From Thiotrichaceae bacterium (lineage in GTDB: Bacteria; Pseudomonadota; Gammaproteobacteria; Thiotrichales; Thiotrichaceae): a stretch of DNA of 5,708 nucleotides. Positions within the stretch are counted from its first letter, which is position 1. Each line of letters starts with the position of its first letter. The translations under genes and the position numbers were made by a program. Below the pieces are notes generated by a model that did no database searches, was not told where the DNA came from, and worked only from the letters and a program-made list of their open reading frames with translations. Below are positions 1-5,497 of this stretch, piece by piece. The stretch lies in contig JALVDQ010000018.1 of NCBI GenBank assembly GCA_027008885.1, positions 1 to 5,708 of the forward strand. The letters are read 5' to 3'.

Positions 1-417
1 CCGAAATGCCCGCTCTGCCACGGGTTTGGGTGGTGTATCTTCATTAATCCAGGCTCCCTTGCTATCGCCATAGACTCCGCTTGTGCTGATTAAAACAATG
101 CGTTTTTTGCTTTTGTCCAGATGCCTTAAAAAGCGTTTCAGGCGAGTGTCTTCACGACCCTGCGAGGGTGGCGGCATGAAATAATAGATTCTGGATGAGA
201 TTTTTTCCGGCAAATCCGACAATGTAAAGGGCTGGTCAAAGTCGATGGCATGGGCATCAATGCCCAGTTTTTTGCAACTGGAGACTGACTCGGCACTATG
301 CACAATGCCCGCAATCGTCGTGTTTTGGAAGTTTTGATCAGCATCCTGGTCGGCATAGAGCCTTGCGACACGTCGCCCAATATCACCGCAGCCAATAATC
401 CAGATTTTATCCGGCAT
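1..417 (-). CDS. SDR-family NAD(P)-binding oxidoreductase/epimerase-like protein (YeeZ-like), 3' part missing
   Basis: Translating the minus strand from an ATG at 415-417 gives 139 open codons running off the left edge, so only the N-terminal half is present. Residues 5-19 form a Rossmann start (strand IWIIG, then GCGDIG with G9, G11 and G14), the usual dinucleotide-binding signature. STSGVYG at 111-117, followed by GAWINEDTPP, matches the conserved strand and Tyr region of extended/atypical SDR proteins annotated as YeeZ-like. The substrate is unknown and the catalytic Lys region cannot be judged. The start overlaps the end of yggU by 11 bp. An AGGA motif lies about 9 nt upstream, which supports this ATG and suggests translational coupling. 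A shorter open frame at 138-395 on the same strand is out of frame with this gene and is a shadow. Confidence 0.85.
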   Translation of the reverse strand, partial: MPDKIWIIGCGDIGRRVARLYADQDADQNFQNTTIAGIVHSAESVSSCKKLGIDAHAIDFDQPFTLSDLPEKISSRIYYFMPPPSQGREDTRLKRFLRHLDKSKKRIVLISTSGVYGDSKGAWINEDTPPKPVAERAFR

Positions 418-721
418 TTTTATTATCCTGCTTATTCTGGTCTCTGCTGATTTGCTCCGGCAGAAGTTGAGGATTGTGGATAATCAAATGCTTGTTTCTG
501 CCTGTTTCACCGCTTTTAAGCGTGATTTGTGATTTTGCCACCTTAAAAAGTTTGGATAGCAGTTTTATCAGATGCTTGTTTGCCTTGCCATCCACTGGCG
601 GCGCGGTAATGCGCAGCTTGATGCGATCATCCAGTATGTCTGAAAACTCGTCCTTGCTGGCTTTTGGCTGCACTCTTAAAAACAGGTGTAAGTCACTGTC
701 TTCCCAATAATAAAATGACAT
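407..721 (-). CDS. yggU: DUF167/YggU family small protein
   Basis: This 104-residue protein has the full DUF167 signature: a hydrophobic strand LFLRVQPKAS (13-22), the core APPVDGKAN (40-48), a helix rich in Leu and Lys (50-60), and SGETGRNK (70-77). Family members are about 95-110 residues, so the length is normal. Structures are known for the family, but its biochemical function is not established. The C-terminal tail (about 90-104) is polar, rich in Asn, Gln, Lys and Asp, and probably disordered. The gene starts 15 bp after the yggT stop and has no strong Shine-Dalgarno motif, so it probably depends on yggT transcription and perhaps on translational coupling. Its end overlaps the start of the SDR gene. 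The yggT-yggU pairing is common in proteobacteria and supports the call. Confidence 0.93.
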   Translation of the reverse strand: MSFYYWEDSDLHLFLRVQPKASKDEFSDILDDRIKLRITAPPVDGKANKHLIKLLSKLFKVAKSQITLKSGETGRNKHLIIHNPQLLPEQISRDQNKQDNKNAG

Positions 722-736
722 GGCTAAAGAGGACGG

Positions 737-1294
737 CTAAAACAGGTTATTGACAATAATCAGCAGTATATTCAAGCCGAGAATGGCAACCAGTGGGGAT
801 AAATCCATCATGCCAATCAGCGGTACGACCTTGCGAATCGGGCGCAGCAGTGGATTGGTGAGGCTGTTTACCAAGGGCACAAGCGGATTGCCGTGTATAT
901 TGCCTAACCAGCTCAGAATTGCCTGGAAGATCAGTGCAAAAATATAAATCCAGATAATTGTTTTTAAGAGCTCACCGAGGGCGTAGATTAAGGATGCAGG
1001 AAAATGCAGCGCGCCAGTCGTCAAAAGTAACAGCAGGCTGGTTTTTAGCAGTGTTAGTACATAGGCAAGAACCACCGCAGAGGTATCAATCGAGCCAATT
1101 GCCGGAATAAAACGCCGCATGGGTAGCAATACCGGGTTGGTTACTTTTACCAGAAATTGTGACAGCGGATTGTGAAAGTCAGCACGCGCAAAACCAAGTA
1201 GCAGGCGCAATAGCACAGCGCCAATATAAAGTGAAAAAATTACATCGACCAATAAAACGGCGATTTGCGCCAAAACGGATATGCCTAGATACAT
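737..1294 (-). CDS. yggT: YggT family inner-membrane protein with two YGGT domains
   Basis: This hydrophobic protein of 185 residues, counted from the ATG at 1292-1294, has about four membrane segments (near 6-37, 71-93, 103-130 and 164-183). It contains an internal duplication: after the first and third segments there is a related loop of the form NPL...TNP.L.P.R...P.IG..D (42-70 and 136-164), the hallmark of tandem YGGT domains. The role is not firmly known. Homologues include YlmG of Gram-positive bacteria and plastids, linked to division or membrane-complex assembly, and ylmG is often near the YggS homologue ylmE. A GTG at 1301-1303 would add three residues. I prefer the ATG because AGGTGG (1300-1305) sits 5 nt upstream of it and overlaps that GTG. 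The gene follows the proC terminator and probably has its own promoter. Confidence 0.93.
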   Translation of the reverse strand: MYLGISVLAQIAVLLVDVIFSLYIGAVLLRLLLGFARADFHNPLSQFLVKVTNPVLLPMRRFIPAIGSIDTSAVVLAYVLTLLKTSLLLLLTTGALHFPASLIYALGELLKTIIWIYIFALIFQAILSWLGNIHGNPLVPLVNSLTNPLLRPIRKVVPLIGMMDLSPLVAILGLNILLIIVNNLF

Positions 1295-1299
1295 GTGTG

Positions 1300-1305
1300 C
1301 CACCT
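1300..1305 (-). promoter_or_regulatory. Ribosome binding site that decides the yggT start
   Basis: The minus strand reads AGGTGG, then CACAC, then ATG. This is a near-consensus Shine-Dalgarno with 5-nt spacing to the ATG at 1292-1294. The alternative GTG start lies inside this motif, and only weak purine content (AAACAG) precedes it. The ATG is therefore the better start. Confidence 0.65.
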
Positions 1306-1317
1306 GTTTGCAGATTT

Positions 1318-1347
1318 AATATAGCTGTTTAAATAAAAATATGTAAA
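1318..1347 (-). promoter_or_regulatory. Candidate sigma70-type promoter for yggT
   Basis: On the minus strand TTTACA (1342-1347, 5 of 6 to TTGACA) is separated by 18 bp from TATATT (1318-1323, 5 of 6 to TATAAT). Initiation near 1311 would leave a short leader of about 16 nt ending in the AGGTGG ribosome site. The -35 box overlaps the T-tract of the proC terminator, so transcription would stop and restart in nearly the same place. This is a motif match only. The surroundings are A/T-rich, where chance matches are common. Confidence 0.45.
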
Positions 1348-1420
1348 AACAGGGGGGGATGGGTATCTTTGTTTTATATACCCATCACACTACCCATCCC
1401 CCCTGTTTTTTATATATTTT
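1336..1420 (-). terminator. Long inverted repeat, probable intrinsic terminator after proC
   Basis: The arm at 1345-1365 (A5, CA, G7, ATGGGTA) pairs with 1391-1410 (TACCCAT, C6, TG, T5). This gives a 20-bp stem with a single bulged G, because there are seven G against six C, and a loop of 25 nt. With one more bulge and a G-T wobble, A/T pairs extend the stem out to 1336 and 1420. Read leftward from proC, whose stop codon is at 1427-1429, the stem ends in TGTTTTTA, which fits Rho-independent termination. The A/T flanks give a T-tract in the other direction too. The loop is longer than usual for a terminator and contains a second ATACCCAT (1378-1385), allowing an alternative 9-bp hairpin. A small mobile palindrome that doubles as a terminator is also possible. 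Confidence 0.7.
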
Positions 1421-1426
1421 GGGTAT

Positions 1427-2287
1427 TTACAATTTTTTCAATTCCCTGGAACGATTTTCTGCGGCTTGCAATGCTTTTTCAAACAGCTCCGGCAAGCCGC
1501 CATCAATAAGCTCCTTGAGTGCCGCTTCGGTGGTGCCGCCTTTTGAGGTTACACGCTGGCGCAGAGTGGCGGCATCATCGGTACTCTCCAGTGCGAGTTT
1601 GGCAGCACCAAAGGCGGTTTGCAAGACCAGCAGACGTGAATCTTCTGCGCTCAGACCCAGCTTTTGCGCAGCGTTCTGCATTGCTTCCATCACCAGAAAA
1701 TAATACGCAGGACCACTACCCGACACCGCCGTCACCGCGTCCAGCTTGTCTTCGTTATCCAGCCAAAGCGTACTGCCAACCGCGCGCAGTATGCTTTCCG
1801 CAAGGTCTTTTTGCGCGCCTGTTACCTGCGGATTGGCATACAGACCAGTCATGCCTGACTGAACCAGGGCAGGTGTGTTCGGCATACAGCGCACAATCGG
1901 GAGCGATTTGTCCTTGCCGCCCAGCCATTGCTGCAAGCTGTCGATGCTGATGCCTGCCGCGATTGATATAATCAGTGGATTATGCTCCAGCACGGCAGCC
2001 TTGAGTGGCTCGCATACTGCCTGCATGATTTGCGGCTTGACCGCAAGCACGACCACATCCGCTGCATTATCAGTATTATTAGCATGATCAGCCGTATTTG
2101 TACCTGCAACGGCTTCAATATTGTCGCTGAATGCCGCAATGCCCTGCCAGCTTGTCTGGATGGATTGCAGTTGGCTATTTTCCGGGTCGGCAATTCTGAT
2201 TTGCAGATCAGCTTCATCCTGTATCAATCCGGCAATCAGGGAGCGCGCCATATTGCCCGCGCCAATAAATGTAATCACTTTTTTCAT
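1427..2287 (-). CDS. proC: Pyrroline-5-carboxylate reductase
   Basis: ProC reduces 1-pyrroline-5-carboxylate to L-proline with NAD(P)H, the last step of proline synthesis, in the cytoplasm. The 286-residue product has the N-terminal Rossmann motif FIGAGNMA (7-14), the VKPQ strand end (83-86), SIAAGI (108-113) and RCMPNTPA (133-140). The C-terminal dimerisation and substrate-binding domain has SGSGPAYYF (189-197) and VTSKGGTTEAAL (246-257). These match the family signature, so the enzyme should be active. It is slightly longer than the usual ~270 residues because of an Asn/Thr/Asp/Ala-rich insert around 62-76, just before the strand VVVLAVKPQ. The start is supported by AAGGAT about 9 nt upstream. 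The gene follows yggS by 24 bp, so the two are probably cotranscribed, and it is closed by a strong hairpin. Confidence 0.97.
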   Translation of the reverse strand: MKKVITFIGAGNMARSLIAGLIQDEADLQIRIADPENSQLQSIQTSWQGIAAFSDNIEAVAGTNTADHANNTDNAADVVVLAVKPQIMQAVCEPLKAAVLEHNPLIISIAAGISIDSLQQWLGGKDKSLPIVRCMPNTPALVQSGMTGLYANPQVTGAQKDLAESILRAVGSTLWLDNEDKLDAVTAVSGSGPAYYFLVMEAMQNAAQKLGLSAEDSRLLVLQTAFGAAKLALESTDDAATLRQRVTSKGGTTEAALKELIDGGLPELFEKALQAAENRSRELKKL

Positions 2288-2311
2288 ATGTTTATTATCC
2301 TTGTATTTTAA

Positions 2312-2995
2312 TTAGCTTTTACGTTGACCAAAAATAGCAGTTCCAATACGCACAATTGTAGCACCTTCTGCAATGGCAGCTTCCATATCAGAACTCATGC
2401 CCATTGACAAGGTATCCAGTTGAAAGCCTTTGTGATTCAGTTGTCTTAATAAAGCCGCTGTTTCCGCAAAAACAGCGCGCTGTTTGTCAAACTCGGTTTC
2501 AGCAGCAGGAATCACCATCAGACCACGCAGTTTTAATCTTGGTAGTTGTGCCAGCTGCTCTGCAAAATCAAAAAGCTCAGCGGGCAATATTCCGGATTTG
2601 CTGGCTTCCTGGCTGATATTGACCTGAATACAAACATTCAGGCGCGGCAGATTTGCAGCTCGTTGATGATTGAGGCGTCGCGCGATTTTTATTCTGTCTA
2701 TGCTATGTACCCAGCTTGCCACGGCAGCAATTTTTCTGCTCTTGTTTGATTGCAGGGGTCCGATAAAATGCCACTCGATAGGCAGGTCATCAAGCTGCTC
2801 GGCTTTTTCCAGCAATTCTTGCGCATAGTTCTCACCAAATGCAGTCTGACCGGCAGCATAAGCTTCGCGAATCGCTGTCACTGGATGACGTTTACTGACC
2901 GCAAGCAACTGAATATCAGATGCTGCCCTTTGGTATTTTTCGGCAAAATGTTTTAGCTTTGCACCGATTATCTGGAGATTATCTGTTACTGTCAT
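2312..2995 (-). CDS. yggS: YggS/PROSC family pyridoxal-phosphate homeostasis protein
   Basis: This is a 227-residue single-domain protein with the alanine-racemase-like TIM-barrel fold that binds pyridoxal 5'-phosphate without known enzymatic turnover. It helps to buffer PLP and amino/keto-acid pools. Visible motifs are LLAVSK (30-35, with K35 as the expected Schiff-base lysine), FGENY (53-57), WHFIGPLQSNK (75-85), VNISQEASKSG (125-135), LRGLM (156-160), LSMGMSSDMEAAI (196-208) and GATIVRIGTAIFG (211-223), the last two forming the phosphate-binding region. Length and motif order are those of a complete family member. No clear Shine-Dalgarno precedes the ATG at 2993-2995. A 96-bp palindrome begins only 33 bp upstream, so the promoter must lie in or beyond that element, or be very close to the start. 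It is divergent from pilT and upstream of proC, an arrangement also known in Pseudomonas. Confidence 0.96.
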   Translation of the reverse strand: MTVTDNLQIIGAKLKHFAEKYQRAASDIQLLAVSKRHPVTAIREAYAAGQTAFGENYAQELLEKAEQLDDLPIEWHFIGPLQSNKSRKIAAVASWVHSIDRIKIARRLNHQRAANLPRLNVCIQVNISQEASKSGILPAELFDFAEQLAQLPRLKLRGLMVIPAAETEFDKQRAVFAETAALLRQLNHKGFQLDTLSMGMSSDMEAAIAEGATIVRIGTAIFGQRKS

Positions 2996-3028
2996 AAAAT
3001 GTGTTAAATTAGTGGTCTCGGGATGTAT

Positions 3029-3124
3029 CCAGGAGTCTCTCCGGGAATATGAGTCGTAGCGAGGGAAATCTAGCCAAATTCAGCTTTTCCGCAGTAGACT
3101 CACTATTTTCGGACAGGCTCCTGG
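3029..3124. repeat. 96-bp imperfect palindrome (MITE-like or structured element) between yggS and pilT
   Basis: The left arm at 3029-3055 and the reverse complement of the right arm at 3097-3124 match at 23 of 28 aligned positions, including a perfect 7-bp tip (CCAGGAG / CTCCTGG at 3118-3124) and a perfect 6-bp inner end (TGAGTC / GACTCA). Inside is a second nested hairpin: GGAAA (3064-3068) with TTTCC (3086-3090), and AGC (3072-3074) with GCT (3083-3085). The whole can therefore fold back as DNA cruciform or RNA. It has no open reading frame of note and no terminator-like T-tract directly after it. I see no convincing target-site duplication in the flanks. This form suits a small non-autonomous repeat, but a single-copy regulatory structure cannot be excluded. 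Confidence 0.7.
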
Positions 3125-3195
3125 TTTGTGATTTTAAGCCATCCTGCTAATAGAAATAAGATAAAATAAAAATAAATAATAAAAAGAAGTCATTT
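3125..3195 (+). promoter_or_regulatory. A/T-rich leader of pilT, probable promoter region
   Basis: The stretch from 3146 to 3188 is almost purely A and T, and a pilT promoter is expected here. The best plus-strand -10 match is TAAAAT (3162-3167), but no good -35 lies at the right distance, so I cannot place the start site. On the minus strand TAAAAT (3131-3136, written ATTTTA on the plus strand) could be a -10 for yggS. If so, the yggS leader would contain the whole palindrome. The pilT ribosome site is AGAAG at 3185-3189, 6 nt before its ATG. These are weak motif matches. Confidence 0.3.
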
Positions 3196-4242
3196 ATGGA
3201 TATTACACAATTACTGGCATTTGCCGTAAAGAGTAAAGCATCAGATTTACATATTTCTGCGGGAGAACCTCCTATTATACGCGTTGATGGTGATATGCGC
3301 CGCATCAATATGCCTGAAATGGAGCATAAAGAAGTGCATAACATGGTGTATGACATCATGAACGACAAACAGCGCAAAGCCTACGAGGAAAACTGGGAGA
3401 CAGATTTCTCCTTTGAAATTCCGGGTGTGGCACGTTTTCGTGTTAATGCCTTTAACCAGAATCGTGGTGCTGCGGCGGTATTTCGTACCATTCCCAGCAA
3501 GGTTCTGACACTGGAAGACCTGGACGCACCTGCAATCTTTAAAAAAATATCTGAAAAGCCTCGCGGACTGGTTCTGGTAACGGGTCCAACCGGTTCGGGC
3601 AAATCAACCACGCTGGCGGCAATGATTGATTATAAAAACGATACCGATCACGGGCATATACTGACCATCGAAGACCCGATAGAATTTGTGCATGTCAGCA
3701 AAAAAAGTCTGGTCAACCAGCGTGAGGTGCATCGTGATACCCAGGGCTTTGATGAGGCATTACGCTCCGCCTTGCGTGAAGACCCCGACACCATTCTGGT
3801 TGGTGAGATGCGTGACCTTGAAACTATCCGTCTGGCACTTACTGCTGCGGAAACGGGGCATCTGGTATTTGGCACCCTGCATACTACCAGCGCGCCAAAA
3901 ACGATTGACCGTATTGTCGATGTATTCCCTGCGGCTGAAAAAGACATGGTACGCTCCATGCTTTCAGAATCGCTGCAGGCGGTTATTTCACAAACACTGT
4001 TAAAACGGGCATCGGGTGGTCGTGTTGCGGCACATGAAATTCTGATTGGAACACGCGCAGTACGCTCAATGATCCGCGAAAATAAAATCGCACAGATGAA
4101 ATCCAGTATGCAGACAGGTGCCGCAGACGGCATGATGACGCTTGATCAAAGCCTGCAAAAACTGGTGACGCTGGGTCATGTTTCTCGTGAAGTTGCGATG
4201 AAGAAAGCAGACAATCCCAATACCTTCCTGGAAAGGGCATAG
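3196..4242 (+). CDS. pilT: Type IV pilus retraction ATPase PilT
   Basis: PilT is the hexameric cytoplasmic ATPase at the base of the type IV pilus that drives pilin depolymerisation, and so twitching motility, surface attachment and DNA uptake. The 348-residue protein has the N-terminal PAS-like domain (SDLHIS at 16-21; ARFRVNAF at 79-86) and the RecA-like core. The core has Walker A GPTGSGKS (130-137, K136), the Asp box TIEDPIEF (157-164), Walker B ILVGEMRD (200-207) with catalytic E204, and the His box from TGHL (H222) to TLH (H229). The C-terminal retraction motif reads AVRSMIRE (288-295), a conservative variant of the Pseudomonas AIRNLIRE. Residue numbers of K136, E204 and the two His agree with P. 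aeruginosa PilT. The start is supported by AGAAG 6 nt upstream. It is the first gene of a pilT-pilU-third-ATPase run. Confidence 0.98.
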   Translation: MDITQLLAFAVKSKASDLHISAGEPPIIRVDGDMRRINMPEMEHKEVHNMVYDIMNDKQRKAYEENWETDFSFEIPGVARFRVNAFNQNRGAAAVFRTIPSKVLTLEDLDAPAIFKKISEKPRGLVLVTGPTGSGKSTTLAAMIDYKNDTDHGHILTIEDPIEFVHVSKKSLVNQREVHRDTQGFDEALRSALREDPDTILVGEMRDLETIRLALTAAETGHLVFGTLHTTSAPKTIDRIVDVFPAAEKDMVRSMLSESLQAVISQTLLKRASGGRVAAHEILIGTRAVRSMIRENKIAQMKSSMQTGAADGMMTLDQSLQKLVTLGHVSREVAMKKADNPNTFLERA

Positions 4243-4291
4243 TCTGGCTTACCAAATAATATCTATCTATTAATAATAACGGGCAATAAAA

Positions 4292-5455
4292 ATGGATAAA
4301 GAAAGTGCAATCAGTTATGTGCATCAGTTACTACATACCACACTGAAAAAAAACGCCTCGGATCTGTTTATCACTTCATTGGCTGCACCCTCAATTAAAA
4401 AGGATGGGCAGATGAAAGCGCTTTCAGATCAGCGCTTGAGCACCGAACAGGCTGGTTTTTTAGTGCGTTCCATTATGAACGACAAGCAGTTGAAAGAATT
4501 TGAGGAACACATGGAATGCAACTTTGCCATCAGTCTGCCCGGCAAGGCACGTTTTCGTGTCAATACCTTTACCCAACGCGGCGCACCCGGAATGGTGCTG
4601 AGGCATATTCCAAACTATATTCCGTCTTTCAAGGAGCTGCTGTTGCCGCCGGTATTAAAAGATATTTCAATGACGAAACGCGGGCTGGTGATTATGGTTG
4701 GCGCAACCGGCTCGGGTAAATCAACTACGCTGGCATCCATGGTGGATTATCGCAATGAAAATACCATGGGGCATATTGTTACCATTGAAGACCCGATAGA
4801 ATTTACCCATGAACACAAAAATTGCCTGATTACACAACGTGAAGTGGGTGTGGACACCGAAAGCTATGAAATCGCCATGAAGAACACCCTGCGACAGGCA
4901 CCGGATGTGATTCTGCTGGGCGAGATACGCGATCGTGAAACCATGGAATATGCGATTGCCTATGCCGAAACCGGACATCTCTGCCTGAGCACCCTGCATG
5001 CAAACAGCACCAACCAGGCACTTGACCGCATTATCAACTTTTTTCCCGAGGAACGCCGCGACCAGCTACTCATGGATCTCTCCCTCAATCTGAAAGCGGT
5101 TGTCTCGCAGCGTCTGGTGCGCAAGAGCAATGACAAGGGGCGTCTTCCTGCGGTTGAGGTCATGTTAAACACACCCATGATGGCAGATTTAATCTATAAC
5201 GGCGATGTCGCAGCCATAAAAGAGCTGATTGCCAAATCAAATCAGCTCGGCATGTGTACCTTTGACCAGGCACTCTTCCGCCTCATTGACGCGAAACTGA
5301 TTACCGTCAAGGAAGGCTTGCGCAATGCGGATTCAGTGAATGATCTGCGTTTGCAATTAAAACTGCACAGCAAACATGCGAAAAAAGGTGATTTCTACAA
5401 AGGCACCGAAACACTGGCAATGGAAGACCTGGACAGTTATGAACCCAGGTTATAA
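4292..5455 (+). CDS. pilU: Type IV pilus retraction ATPase PilU
   Basis: PilU is the PilT paralogue that acts together with PilT to increase retraction force. In several species it cannot retract pili without PilT. The 387-residue protein has the N-terminal SDLFIT (23-28) and ECNFAI...ARFRVNTF (75-93), Walker A GATGSGKS (137-144, K143), the Asp box TIEDPIEF (164-171), Walker B ILLGEIRD (207-214, E211) and the His box (H229, H236). The PilU-type central and C-terminal region follows: NFFPEERRDQLLMDLSLN (249-266), LNTPMMADLI (292-301) and RNADSVNDLRLQLKL (344-358). The tail after 360 is the PilU extension that PilT lacks. It lies 49 bp after pilT with no terminator between, so cotranscription is likely. 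The ribosome site is weak. The region around the Asp box is nearly identical to pilT at DNA level. Confidence 0.96.
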   Translation: MDKESAISYVHQLLHTTLKKNASDLFITSLAAPSIKKDGQMKALSDQRLSTEQAGFLVRSIMNDKQLKEFEEHMECNFAISLPGKARFRVNTFTQRGAPGMVLRHIPNYIPSFKELLLPPVLKDISMTKRGLVIMVGATGSGKSTTLASMVDYRNENTMGHIVTIEDPIEFTHEHKNCLITQREVGVDTESYEIAMKNTLRQAPDVILLGEIRDRETMEYAIAYAETGHLCLSTLHANSTNQALDRIINFFPEERRDQLLMDLSLNLKAVVSQRLVRKSNDKGRLPAVEVMLNTPMMADLIYNGDVAAIKELIAKSNQLGMCTFDQALFRLIDAKLITVKEGLRNADSVNDLRLQLKLHSKHAKKGDFYKGTETLAMEDLDSYEPRL

Positions 5456-5497
5456 CACAGACTTCATATTATTTTCTGAATCAGCAAGGGCATCAAA

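Noticed and set aside
138..395. Minus-strand open frame of 85 residues
   Set aside because: It is out of frame with the real SDR gene, which starts at 417 and has a Rossmann motif, a ribosome site and coupling to yggU. The short frame has no family features.
1359..1703. Plus-strand open frame of 114 residues starting in the hairpin
   Set aside because: It begins inside the inverted repeat and then runs antisense to proC. There is no ribosome site and no family resemblance.
1519..1950. Plus-strand open frame of 143 residues opposite proC
   Set aside because: It is antisense to a well-supported proC, and its Arg/Pro/Cys-rich composition is typical of a shadow frame.
3029..3124. CRISPR or tandem-repeat array
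   Set aside because: There is only one inverted pair of arms. No direct repeats with regular spacers are present here or elsewhere in the window.
2996..3195. tRNA or other known small RNA gene in the intergenic region
   Set aside because: The folding potential is a simple nested palindrome. No cloverleaf, CCA end or recognisable RNA family motif is visible.
3648..4133. Minus-strand open frame of 161 residues inside pilT
   Set aside because: It is antisense to the Walker motif core of pilT, has no recognisable domain, and has Ser/Arg/Cys-rich shadow composition.
4243..4291. Terminator or promoter between pilT and pilU
   Set aside because: The 49 bp are A/T-rich but show no stem with a T-tract and no paired -35/-10 boxes of useful quality.
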